Positions 6,926 through 14,149 of a DNA stretch of 18,025 bases are shown piece after piece (within the stretch, counting starts at the first letter, position 1; every line of letters begins with the position of its first letter). A model generated the notes under the pieces. It did no database searches. It was not told the DNA's origin and saw nothing but the letters and a program-made list of their open reading frames with translations. The stretch is from Candidatus Bipolaricaulota bacterium. GTDB taxonomy: Bacteria > Bipolaricaulota > Bipolaricaulia > Bipolaricaulales > Bipolaricaulaceae. The stretch spans positions 1-18,025 of the forward strand of contig JAGGRX010000049.1 of NCBI GenBank assembly GCA_021159405.1, given 5' to 3'. The position numbers and the translations under genes are program-made.

Positions 6926-8764
6926 ATGAAGAGGACAACTTTTCCGCCGCCAAACCTCCGCACACTCACCTTTATGCTGGTGGTGATTGTGCTGGGGCTG
7001 ATTCTGGTCCAGACCTTCTGGCCCGTGGACCACCGTGGCATCAGCGAGTACACCTTCTCGCACTTCCAAGAGCTTTTGACCGCCGGCCAGGTGCAGGAGG
7101 TGGTGATCCAGGGAAGCCACATCGAAGGGCGCCTTAAGACTGGGGAAAGGTTCACCACCGAGGGGCCCCCTGAGGGCTCCCCGATCTACGCAGACCTGCA
7201 GAAAGAACTTGATTCCCAAGGGGTGACGTACAGCTTTAAGCCCACAAGTGGCAATTCCTGGTTCATCACGCTCCTTGCATACCTCCTTCCCGTAGCCCTG
7301 ATCATCGTGTTTTGGACATACATGATGCGCAAGATGCAGGGAGGTGGTGCGCTCTCGTTTGGCCAGTCCCGGGCGAAACTCGTGACCAAGGAGTTCACGA
7401 AGGTGACGTTCAAGGATGTGGCCGGGATAGATGAGGTCATCGAGGAAGTGAGGGAGATCGTCGAGTACCTGCGTTCGCCCGGGCGGTTCACCCGGCTGGG
7501 GGCCGAGATCCCCAAAGGGGTGCTCCTCGTGGGGCCGCCTGGGACCGGGAAAACCCTGCTTGCCCGGGCCATCGCCGGAGAGGCCGCCGTGCCCTTCTAC
7601 TCCATCTCCGGCTCGGACTTCGTGGAGATGTTCGTGGGGGTGGGTGCGGCCAGGGTGCGGGACATGTTCAGCAAGGCCAAGGCCAATGCCCCTTGCATCA
7701 TCTTCATCGATGAGATCGATGCGGTGGGAAGGAAGAGAGGGGCGGGCCTCGGGGGCGGACACGACGAACGTGAGCAGACCTTGAACCAGCTCCTGGCGGA
7801 GATGGACGGTTTTGAGTCGAACACCGGGGTCATCGTGCTGGCCGCCACCAATCGCCCTGACGTCCTCGATCCGGCCCTGCTTAGGCCTGGACGCTTTGAC
7901 CGCAAGATCGTGGTGCCCCGGCCTGACCTTCACGGACGCGAGGCCATCCTCAAGATCCACACCCGCAACAAGCGCCTGGGCCCGGACGTGGACCTCTCCA
8001 TCTTGGCCCGCAGGACCCCAGGATTCGTGGGCGCGGACCTCGAGAACCTGTGCAACGAGGCGGCCCTGCTCGCCGCAAGGGCGCAGAAAGACTATATCGA
8101 GATGTCCGACTTCGAGGAGGCCCTGGATCGGGTGCTCACCGGACTCAAACGCCGCGGCCTTTACATCACCGAGCGCGAAAAGGAGCGCATCGCTTACCAC
8201 GAGGCAGGGCATGCCCTGGTGGGGAAGCTCCTCCCCCATGCCGACCCGGTGCACAAGATCTCCATCATCCCCAGAGGGGAGGGGGCGTTGGGATTTACCT
8301 TGCAGCTTCCCACCGAGGATCGGTACATCGTTTCCCGGGATGAGCTGTTCGATAAGTTGACCGTGCTATTCGGCGGCCGGGCTGCCGAGGAGGTGGTTTT
8401 CGGTACCCAAACCACCGGCGCCGCCGAGGACTTCAAGCAGGCCACCGAGATCGCAAAGCGCATGGTGGTGGAGTACGGGATGTCGGAGACCTTAGGCCCC
8501 ATCAACCTGGGAGCGGAGCGCACTAACGTCTTCCTTGGGGAGGAAATCGTAAAGAGCGATGAGCACTCCGAGGAGCTTTCAGCCACGGTGGACAAGGAGA
8601 TCGTGAAGCTCCTAAGAGAGGCTTACCATCGGGCCAAGGACCTGCTTTTGCGCAACCGCGTCGCCTTGGACCGGCTGGCCAGAGAGCTTTTGCGCCACGA
8701 AGTCCTGGAGAGGGAGGAGATCGATATGGTACTGAAGGACGTGGCGCTGCAGCCCGCCACATGA
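6926..8764 (+). CDS. ftsH: ATP-dependent zinc metalloprotease FtsH
   Basis: 612 residues, the usual FtsH length. It is a membrane-anchored AAA+ protease that degrades damaged and regulatory membrane and cytosolic proteins as a hexamer. Transmembrane helices are at about 14-31 and 112-132, with an extracytoplasmic domain between them. The AAA module has Walker A GPPGTGKT (203-210), pore motif FVEMFVG (232-238), Walker B IIFIDEID (258-265) and the second region of homology with arginine fingers Arg320/Arg323 (LLRPGRFDR). The protease domain has zinc motif HEAGH (425-429) and a third ligand Asp502 in GAAEDF. The usual long C-terminal tail is short. No Shine-Dalgarno site precedes the ATG; a -10 box 12 bases upstream suggests a leaderless start. 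The stop codon overlaps the dxr start (ATGA). Confidence 0.98.
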   Translation: MKRTTFPPPNLRTLTFMLVVIVLGLILVQTFWPVDHRGISEYTFSHFQELLTAGQVQEVVIQGSHIEGRLKTGERFTTEGPPEGSPIYADLQKELDSQGVTYSFKPTSGNSWFITLLAYLLPVALIIVFWTYMMRKMQGGGALSFGQSRAKLVTKEFTKVTFKDVAGIDEVIEEVREIVEYLRSPGRFTRLGAEIPKGVLLVGPPGTGKTLLARAIAGEAAVPFYSISGSDFVEMFVGVGAARVRDMFSKAKANAPCIIFIDEIDAVGRKRGAGLGGGHDEREQTLNQLLAEMDGFESNTGVIVLAATNRPDVLDPALLRPGRFDRKIVVPRPDLHGREAILKIHTRNKRLGPDVDLSILARRTPGFVGADLENLCNEAALLAARAQKDYIEMSDFEEALDRVLTGLKRRGLYITEREKERIAYHEAGHALVGKLLPHADPVHKISIIPRGEGALGFTLQLPTEDRYIVSRDELFDKLTVLFGGRAAEEVVFGTQTTGAAEDFKQATEIAKRMVVEYGMSETLGPINLGAERTNVFLGEEIVKSDEHSEELSATVDKEIVKLLREAYHRAKDLLLRNRVALDRLARELLRHEVLEREEIDMVLKDVALQPAT

Positions 8765-9936
8765 CCCTCCCGCCACGGCGCCTGGCCATCCTCGGGGCCA
8801 CTGGCTCCATCGGGACTCAGGCCATCCAGGTAGTCCGGGAGCTACGCTCCCGAGGGGAGCCCTTCGAGATCAAAGTCTTGGCTGCCGGAAGGCGCGTGGA
8901 GGAGCTTTCCGCCCTGGCTAGGGAGTTTCAGGTTGAGCTCGTATGCTTGGCGGGCCCCGAGGAGGCGGCCAAGGCCCGGGCCCTTCTTCCCAAGGGAATC
9001 AAGGTGGTTTATGGCCCGGAGGGCCTGGCACAGGCAGCGGCCTGGCCCGACGTGGATCTCGTGCTGAATGCGGTGGTGGGAGCACGGGGGCTCAGGGCCA
9101 CCCTGGCGGCCTTGGAAGCAGGTAAAACCCTGGCTTTGGCGAACAAGGAGTCCCTGGTGGTGGGGGGGGAGCTGGTCCTGGCGGCCAGCCGCCCCGGGCA
9201 GATCATCCCGGTGGACTCAGAGCACGCGGCCCTGCTGCAGCTTCTTTCCGGGGTACGCCGGGAGGAGCTCGCCAGGGCATGGATCACCGCCTCCGGCGGC
9301 CCGTTCCGGGATCGGAAGCCGGAGGAGCTTTCCGGGGTGACCCCTGAAGAAGCGCTGGCACACCCCACTTGGCACATGGGCCCCCGCATCACGGTGGACT
9401 CCGCCACTCTGGTCAACAAGGCATTCGAGGTCATCGAGGCCCACCACCTCTTTGGCCTTGCGTGGGAGGAGATCGGGGTGCTCCTCCATCCCCAGTCCAT
9501 CGTGCACGCCCTGTTGGAGCTTTCGGATGGATCCTTCCTCGCCCAGCTCGCCGCCCCAGACATGCGTATCCCCATCCGAGCAGCCCTCACGCACCCGATC
9601 CGCCTTCCCCCCCCACCAACTCGCCTTCCCCTGGCCCAACTTGAGCTTTCCTTCCGCAAGCTCACAGCCGACCGTTTCCCCGCTTTCTGGACCGTGCTTG
9701 AGGCCGGAAAGAAAGGGGGCACCGCCCCGGCGGCCGCCAACGCCGCCGATGAGGTGTTGGTCGATGCTTTCCTGGCCGGGAAGATCCCGTTCCCTGCCAT
9801 CGCAGAGGGGATAGCGGAGGTGCTCTCCCGCCACTCGCCAGTTCCCCTCACCGGGCTTTCCGAGTTGGAGGAGGCGGACGCCTGGGCTAGGGAAGAGGCG
9901 AGGAGGTTTGTGGAGAGGAACGCCGGCAAGGCATAA
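8761..9936 (+). CDS. dxr: 1-deoxy-D-xylulose 5-phosphate reductoisomerase
   Basis: 391 residues, the normal length. It converts DXP to 2-C-methyl-D-erythritol 4-phosphate with NADPH, the first committed step of MEP isoprenoid synthesis, in the cytosol. The NADPH-binding loop is GATGSIG (12-18). NKESLV (128-133) follows, then the metal-binding Asp152 and Glu154 in VDSEHAA, the phosphate-binding SGGPFR (178-183), the lid region with Trp204, and the third metal ligand Glu223. The family's frequent NKGLE motif reads NKAFE here (219-223); the catalytic residues are kept. There is no Shine-Dalgarno site; the ATGA overlap with ftsH implies translational coupling. Other MEP pathway genes are not next to it in this window. 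Confidence 0.97.
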   Translation: MTLPPRRLAILGATGSIGTQAIQVVRELRSRGEPFEIKVLAAGRRVEELSALAREFQVELVCLAGPEEAAKARALLPKGIKVVYGPEGLAQAAAWPDVDLVLNAVVGARGLRATLAALEAGKTLALANKESLVVGGELVLAASRPGQIIPVDSEHAALLQLLSGVRREELARAWITASGGPFRDRKPEELSGVTPEEALAHPTWHMGPRITVDSATLVNKAFEVIEAHHLFGLAWEEIGVLLHPQSIVHALLELSDGSFLAQLAAPDMRIPIRAALTHPIRLPPPPTRLPLAQLELSFRKLTADRFPAFWTVLEAGKKGGTAPAAANAADEVLVDAFLAGKIPFPAIAEGIAEVLSRHSPVPLTGLSELEEADAWAREEARRFVERNAGKA

Positions 9937-9948
9937 AATGGTGCTATG
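9932..9948 (+). promoter_or_regulatory. Possible -10 box and operator of the Rrf2-family gene
   Basis: TAAAAT (9934-9939) overlaps the dxr stop codon and ends 6 bases before the Rrf2-family ATG, with no Shine-Dalgarno site between. A short inverted repeat, CATA (9932-9935) and TATG (9945-9948), flanks it with a 9-base spacer and could be an autoregulatory site. There is no good -35 hexamer, so readthrough from ftsH-dxr may be the main source of transcript. Confidence 0.3.
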
Positions 9949-10359
9949 ATCTTGAGTAAGCGTACGGACTACGGGATGCGAATCCTCTATGAGCTCGCGG
10001 TCGAGCCCCTCCGGTACCACTCGGCCCGCGCGCTCTCCGACCGCCACCGCGTCCCCGAGGCTTTCCTGCGCAAGATCCTTCAGGACCTGCGCGGGGCCGG
10101 CATCGTGGTGGCCCAGAAGGGACGCACCGGTGGGTATCGGCTGGCCAAAGCCCCGGAGGAGATCTCGGTGAGCCAGGTCCTCGCCGCCCTGGAAGGGCCG
10201 GTCCCGAAGCTCGCCTGCATCCTGGGGGAGGACTGCGAAATCGATGAAGACTGCCCCACCGCCCCCCTCTGGAGGTACCTGGAGCGGCGGATCAGAGAGG
10301 AGCTGTCCAGGCTGAGCCTGGCGGACGTGGTGGCGATGGCCAAAGCGGAGGTGAATTGA
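9946..10359 (+). CDS. Rrf2-family, IscR-like iron-sulfur transcription regulator
   Basis: 137 residues. It starts with the family signature (MILSKRTDYGMRILYELA), followed by a winged helix-turn-helix whose wing reads GRTGGYRLAK (59-68). Three cysteines at 91, 97 and 103 (C-x5-C-x5-C) match the spacing and nearly the numbering of the Fe-S ligands of E. coli IscR (92, 98, 104). It probably senses cluster status, and so iron, oxygen or nitrosative stress. The next gene is a SufT/MIP18-type assembly factor, which fits control of Fe-S biogenesis. The exact paralogue (IscR, SufR-like, NsrR) cannot be fixed from sequence alone. The gene starts 9 bases after dxr. Confidence 0.92.
   Translation: MILSKRTDYGMRILYELAVEPLRYHSARALSDRHRVPEAFLRKILQDLRGAGIVVAQKGRTGGYRLAKAPEEISVSQVLAALEGPVPKLACILGEDCEIDEDCPTAPLWRYLERRIREELSRLSLADVVAMAKAEVN
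10347..10354 (+). promoter_or_regulatory. Strong Shine-Dalgarno site fixing the sufT-like start
   Basis: GGAGGTGA is a perfect eight-base anti-Shine-Dalgarno match. Its GGAGG core lies 7 bases before the ATG at 10359. It selects that ATG over the adjacent in-frame TTG at 10356. The site is inside the end of the Rrf2-family gene. Confidence 0.85.
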
Positions 10360-10664
10360 TGGAGGTTACGCAGGATGCGGTGCGGGAGGTGCTGAGGGAG
10401 CGGGTAATCGACCCTGAGCTCGGTATCAACGTAGTTGATCTCGGGCTGATCTACGACGTCGAGATCTCCGGAGGCCGGATCTCCGTGGACATGACCTTAA
10501 CCACCCCGGGTTGCCCCTTGGCCGGGACGCTCGCCGCTCAGGTGGAGGAAGCCCTGCGCCAGGCGTTTCCAGGGTTCGACGTTGAGGTGAGCCTGGTGTG
10601 GGAACCCCGCTGGACTCCGGAGCTGATGTCGGAGGAGGCCCGCCGCCACTTCGGCGCCCTATGA
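10359..10664 (+). CDS. MIP18/DUF59 family iron-sulfur cluster assembly factor (SufT-like)
   Basis: 101 residues forming a single DUF59 domain. Recognisable blocks are VIDPELGINVVDLGLIYDV (16-34), the conserved Cys52 in TTPGCPLAG, and the C-terminal WEPRW-x-PELMS-x-EAR. Relatives such as SufT and the N-terminal domain of ApbC/Mrp proteins help mature Fe-S proteins; the Cys is needed in studied members. Phenylacetate-pathway PaaD shares the fold, but no paa genes are nearby and the length fits stand-alone SufT-like proteins. The stop codon of the Rrf2-family gene overlaps this start (TGATG). Co-expression with an IscR-like regulator supports an Fe-S role. Confidence 0.9.
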   Translation: MEVTQDAVREVLRERVIDPELGINVVDLGLIYDVEISGGRISVDMTLTTPGCPLAGTLAAQVEEALRQAFPGFDVEVSLVWEPRWTPELMSEEARRHFGAL

Positions 10665-11257
10665 GCGAGGCCCAACGCTGCCCGATATGTGGGGAAAGGC
10701 TGGGGGAGCGACGCTGTCCCGCCCTGGGTGCCTTAATCTGTAGCACCTGTTGCGGCACGCACAGGCGTAAATCCATTGCTTGTCCCCCAAGTTGCCCCTT
10801 CCTGGTGGCGGCGGAACGACACCGCCGGGAGAGGCGGGCGCGGGAGCTCGCCCGCCTGTGGGAGGGGTTCGTGGAGGCCTTGGAAAGGCGGAGGATGGCT
10901 GAACTTCTCCCCTACCTGGAGGGGCTGCGCATGGCCCTCGCCCAGCTGGTTCACCGGTATCCCGCCGAGGACCTGGAGGTTGCCGCCGCCCTGAGGTACT
11001 TGGCCCAGCGGCTTTCCCCGATAGAGCTGGTGGAGCCGTACGTGCCCAGGCTGGGCCGGCCGCTCGAGGAGGTCTTCTTGGAGCTCGTGCGGGAGGGGAA
11101 GGCGGACCCGGATGCCCTAAAGGAGGCCTGCCAGGGCCTGGCCGCTTTCGTCGAGGAGTTCACCTCCGAGGAAGAACCAGATAGGTTTGTGACCGCCTTG
11201 CTCGGCACCTACCCACCCGAGGAGCCGGAGAAAGGCGGCCTCATCATCCATCCCTGA
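10661..11257 (+). CDS. Uncharacterised cysteine-rich zinc-ribbon protein
   Basis: 198 residues. The ATG at 10661 overlaps the sufT-like stop (ATGA); an earlier in-frame ATG at 10598 lies deep inside the upstream gene and adds a Gly/Pro-rich shadow. Residues 7-45 hold eight cysteines (CPIC at 7-10, Cys19, CSTCC at 27-31, Cys41, Cys45) in the arrangement CPxC...CP...C-x2-CCGTHRRKSIACPPSC, which should bind two metal ions or possibly a cluster. The rest (50-198) is charged, Leu-rich and probably helical. I do not recognise a characterised family. Its coupling to the Fe-S regulator and assembly factor suggests a link to metal or cluster handling, by context only. No membrane segment or signal peptide is visible. 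Confidence 0.85.
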   Translation: MSEAQRCPICGERLGERRCPALGALICSTCCGTHRRKSIACPPSCPFLVAAERHRRERRARELARLWEGFVEALERRRMAELLPYLEGLRMALAQLVHRYPAEDLEVAAALRYLAQRLSPIELVEPYVPRLGRPLEEVFLELVREGKADPDALKEACQGLAAFVEEFTSEEEPDRFVTALLGTYPPEEPEKGGLIIHP

Positions 11258-12797
11258 GGGTCTTGTCCAGTCCAACGGCTTTGGCCAAGGCCAAGTAGAG
11301 GCCCAGCCCAGCCGGTACCCCCACCAATACCCTTACCCATGTCCCCAGGCCGGCAAGGACCCACCGATCGAGTGCCCACAGCCCCAGGCCCATCCCGAGC
11401 GCCGCAACCGCCGCCTGTGCCACCGTCCTCCAAGGGATCCAACCGCGTCGACCCCGCCACAGGATAAAACCCTGGAGCAACGCGTCCACCCATCCGGAAA
11501 GCCCGGTGGCCAGGGCCAGCCCGAAGGTGCCCCACGGCCCTACCCACCACAGGTCCAGGCCTATGTTTACCCCCACGGCCGCGGCCGCGGTGAGAACCGG
11601 AATTTCAGGTCGGCCCAAGGCGTAGAAAGCACGTGAGAACAGGTACACCAGGCCATAGGCCCACAGGCCGGAAAGATAAGCGGACAGCGCCCCGGAAGTT
11701 CGTACCGTGTCAGCCTGAGTGAACGCCCCGTGCTGGAACAAAAGGGCCACAATGGGCCTCCCCAGGACCAGCAGCCCGGCCATGGCAGGGAGAAGCAGGG
11801 CCGCCCCAAGGCCAACGCCCTTGGACAGGGCGGCGGAAAAGCCCGCATCGGAACCTCTGACGGCCTCGCGGGAAAGCCGGGGCAAAGCGGCCGTGGCCAC
11901 GGACACCGCCAGCATCCCCACCGGAAGCTGAAACAGACGCATGGCGTATTGGAGCACGGCCACGGAACCATCCGCAAGGAAGGAGGCCAGCCTGTTATCA
12001 ACAAGCAGGTTCACCTCGGCCACTGCAAGCCCCCCGAGCACCGGAAGGAGCCTGCGCCCCATCTCCTTGAGCTCCCCCAGGCGTACCTCTCCCTCCCCCT
12101 TGAAGTGCTTCGCTGCCCAGGGCAGCTGAAGCGCCATCATCCCTGCCCCGCCAAGGAGCACCCCCACCGCCACCCCGAAGATGGGCGGGGAAAAGGTGCG
12201 GGAGAAAACGAGCGCCCCTAGGATCACCCCAAGGCTCAGGACCGCCGGGGAGAGGGCGGGCAGGAAGAATCGACCGTGTGCATTGAGCACCCCCCCAGCC
12301 AGGGCCGAAAGGGAGGAAAACACAAGGAAGGGAAACACCCACCGGGCCAAGGAAACTGCAAGCGAGAGTTTTTCCGGGGGGAACCCTCCGGCAAGGAGGG
12401 GGATGTACCAGGGGGCAAGAAGGCAGCCCAAGGTGCATACGGGTACCAGTACCAAAAGGAGGGAGATCAAGGTGGCCCGGGCGAGGGGAGCGCCCTCCCC
12501 TCGCTCCTCGGCGCGTACGTACACCGGGAGGAAGGCCGCAGCCAACCCCCCTTCGCCCAGGAGCCGGCGCAGAATGTGGGGGACGAAATAGGCGATGAGA
12601 AAAGCATCATAGGCGGAAGAGGCGCCGAAGACATGGGCCAAGGCGACCTCCCGCGCCAAGCCCACCACTCGGGCCAGCCCCGTTCCGAGGGTGCCCCGCA
12701 AAACATCCCCCAAGAACGGGCCGATGCCGAAAAAACGCGCGACCTTCCGCGCGAGGGACCCAACCTGTGCGATGACCCCTTTGGGGCCGGGGGCCAT
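11244..12797 (-). CDS. murJ: Lipid II flippase MurJ (MviN family)
   Basis: 517 residues, typical of MurJ, with about 14 hydrophobic segments throughout. It moves lipid-linked peptidoglycan precursor across the inner membrane. The N-terminal signature (GLAREVALAHVFGASSAYDA, then FLIAYFVPHILRRLLGEGGLAAAFLPVY) is diagnostic and retains the conserved arginines and acidic residues of the central cavity region. The start codon overlaps the rplI stop (TGATG) and has no Shine-Dalgarno site, so translation is probably coupled to rplI. The last 14 bases overlap the end of the convergent zinc-ribbon gene. Confidence 0.96.
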   Translation of the reverse strand: MAPGPKGVIAQVGSLARKVARFFGIGPFLGDVLRGTLGTGLARVVGLAREVALAHVFGASSAYDAFLIAYFVPHILRRLLGEGGLAAAFLPVYVRAEERGEGAPLARATLISLLLVLVPVCTLGCLLAPWYIPLLAGGFPPEKLSLAVSLARWVFPFLVFSSLSALAGGVLNAHGRFFLPALSPAVLSLGVILGALVFSRTFSPPIFGVAVGVLLGGAGMMALQLPWAAKHFKGEGEVRLGELKEMGRRLLPVLGGLAVAEVNLLVDNRLASFLADGSVAVLQYAMRLFQLPVGMLAVSVATAALPRLSREAVRGSDAGFSAALSKGVGLGAALLLPAMAGLLVLGRPIVALLFQHGAFTQADTVRTSGALSAYLSGLWAYGLVYLFSRAFYALGRPEIPVLTAAAAVGVNIGLDLWWVGPWGTFGLALATGLSGWVDALLQGFILWRGRRGWIPWRTVAQAAVAALGMGLGLWALDRWVLAGLGTWVRVLVGVPAGLGLYLALAKAVGLDKTLRDG

Positions 12798-13243
12798 CAG
12801 TCGGCGGCGGTTACTGTAATCGTGACCTTGGCAGCGATGTCCTCGTAGATGCCGACCTCGACCTCGTACTCACCCAGGGCCTCAATGGGCTCCATTCGGA
12901 TGCGGTGGGGGTCCACCTTCTCGCCAAAGTTCTCCTCGATGGCCTTGGCCACGTCCTGAGGGCGAACCGCGGCGTAGAGCTTGTCTTCGTCGTGGACCTT
13001 CCGGGCAAAGCTGAGCTTGGCACCCGAGAGCTTCTCCGCCAGCCTTTGGGCTCGGGTGCGCCTGTCGGCAAGCTCGGCTTCGTATTCGGCCCGAAGCTTG
13101 GAGAAACGGGCCATCTCGTGTGGCGTTGGCATGGTGGCAAAGCCCCTGGGAAGCAAATAGTTGCGGGCATAGCCGTCCTTGACCTCGACCACATCCCCCG
13201 GGATTCCAAGTCCCGGCACCTCTTTGATAAGAAGCACTTTCAT
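12797..13243 (-). CDS. rplI: 50S ribosomal protein L9
   Basis: 148 residues, the standard bacterial length. The N-terminal domain (MKVLLIKEVPGLGIPGDVVE) and the signature GYARNYLLPRGFA (28-40) bind 23S rRNA. A long charged helix (about 45-78) connects to the C-terminal domain. The in-frame open reading continues upstream to 14131, but that part is only the antisense of folP; the true start at 13243 has AAGGGGG 6 bases upstream. In many bacteria rplI follows rpsF-ssb-rpsR, whereas here it is paired with murJ and heads its own transcript. Confidence 0.97.
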   Translation of the reverse strand: MKVLLIKEVPGLGIPGDVVEVKDGYARNYLLPRGFATMPTPHEMARFSKLRAEYEAELADRRTRAQRLAEKLSGAKLSFARKVHDEDKLYAAVRPQDVAKAIEENFGEKVDPHRIRMEPIEALGEYEVEVGIYEDIAAKVTITVTAAD

Positions 13244-13264
13244 GCCGATCCCCCTTGAGCTCAA

Positions 13265-13293
13265 ATGGTAGGGGGAAGCCCCGCCCAGGGCAA
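13265..13293 (-). promoter_or_regulatory. Promoter for rplI-murJ
   Basis: On the minus strand TTGCCC (13293-13288) and TACCAT (13270-13265) are separated by exactly 17 bases. The -10 box lies 21 bases before the rplI ATG, which leaves room for a short leader containing the AAGGGGG ribosome-binding site. This is the one operon-leading gene here with both a leader and a Shine-Dalgarno site. Confidence 0.5.
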
Positions 13294-13303
13294 CTCCAGG
13301 GCG

Positions 13304-13312
13304 TGCTATACT
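13304..13312 (+). promoter_or_regulatory. Extended -10 promoter of folP operon
   Basis: TGCTATACT is an extended -10 element (TGn plus TATACT at 13307-13312). It ends 9 bases before the folP ATG with no Shine-Dalgarno site between, which implies leaderless or near-leaderless mRNA. No good -35 is seen, and an extended -10 can do without one. Confidence 0.5.
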
Positions 13313-13321
13313 TGCTTTGAC

Positions 13322-14149
13322 ATGTTCCGCTGGAGGGAGCTTAACCCTGATGGGCGCGTTCTGATCATGGGGATACTCAACGTCACCCCCGATTCGTTCT
13401 CCGATGGGGGTCGATTCCTTTCCCCGGATGCCGCGGTGGAGCGTGCCCTCGCCATGGAGAAAGAAGGGGCCGACATCATCGATGTCGGGGGGGAGTCGAG
13501 CCGTCCGGGGGCGGAACCCGTTCCGGTGGAGGAGGAGCTTCGGAGGGTGCTCCCGGTGCTCGAGCGGCTGCGGGGAAAGCTCCGGATCCCCATCTCCATA
13601 GACACCACCAAGGCCGAGGTGGCAGAAGCCGCCTTGCGTGCCGGAGCTAGCATCGTAAACGATATCTCCGCCTTGAGGTTCGATCCGGCCATGGCCTCCT
13701 TGGTGGCCAAGTTCGGAGCAGGGCTCGTGCTCATGCACATGCTCGGCACCCCAAAGACCATGCAGCAAGCCCCCCACTACGAGGACGTAGTTACGGAGGT
13801 GCGGGATTTCCTGGCCGAGCGTGCCCAATATGCCCAAAGCCAGGGGATCCCACGGGAGGCCATCGCCGTCGACCCCGGGATTGGCTTTGGGAAAACGGTG
13901 GAGCACAATCTGGAGCTTCTCCGGCGCCTTCCGGAGCTCGTGGAGCTCGGGTTTCCGGTGCTCGTGGGTCCGTCCCGCAAATCGTTCATCGGGGCCATCC
14001 TCGGCCTTGGGGTGGAGGAGCGGCTGGAGGGGACGCTCGCGGCCTGCGCAGTGGCGGTGGTGCGGGGAGCGGATATCCTGCGGGTACACGATGTTAAGGA
14101 GGTGCGAAGGGCAGCGGACTTGGCCCTGCACCTAAGGAGGGAAAGATGA
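13322..14149 (+). CDS. folP: Dihydropteroate synthase
   Basis: 275 residues. It condenses p-aminobenzoate with dihydropterin pyrophosphate in folate synthesis, in the cytosol. Motifs are MGILNVTPDSFSDGG (16-30), DVGGESSRPGA (54-64), Asn113-Asp114, MHMLGTPKTMQ (138-148), DPGIGFGKT (184-192), GPSRKSFIG (216-224) and RVHDV (254-258). All pterin- and phosphate-binding blocks are present. The ATG at 13322 is chosen because the family starts shortly before the MGILN strand and a -10 element lies just upstream; the earlier ATG at 13265 would put the start upstream of that promoter. The first gene of folP-DUF177-ruvC-polA. Confidence 0.97.
   Translation: MFRWRELNPDGRVLIMGILNVTPDSFSDGGRFLSPDAAVERALAMEKEGADIIDVGGESSRPGAEPVPVEEELRRVLPVLERLRGKLRIPISIDTTKAEVAEAALRAGASIVNDISALRFDPAMASLVAKFGAGLVLMHMLGTPKTMQQAPHYEDVVTEVRDFLAERAQYAQSQGIPREAIAVDPGIGFGKTVEHNLELLRRLPELVELGFPVLVGPSRKSFIGAILGLGVEERLEGTLAACAVAVVRGADILRVHDVKEVRRAADLALHLRRER
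14134..14140 (+). promoter_or_regulatory. Shine-Dalgarno site of the DUF177 gene
   Basis: AAGGAGG lies 5 bases before the ATG at 14146, inside the last codons of folP. It supports that start in addition to the ATGA overlap. Confidence 0.75.

Noticed and set aside
6836..8254. 472-codon open frame on the minus strand opposite ftsH
   Set aside because: It is the antisense of ftsH, which has all family motifs. The translation is rich in His, Arg, Gly and Pro with no domain, as expected from a GC-rich shadow frame.
9009..9929. 306-codon open frame on the minus strand opposite dxr
   Set aside because: It is fully inside dxr, Ser/Arg/Ala-rich, and shows no recognisable motif or start signal.
13244..14131. 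Upstream in-frame extension of rplI across folP
   Set aside because: L9 starts at the conserved MKVLLIKEV with an SD site; the extension is only antisense to folP.
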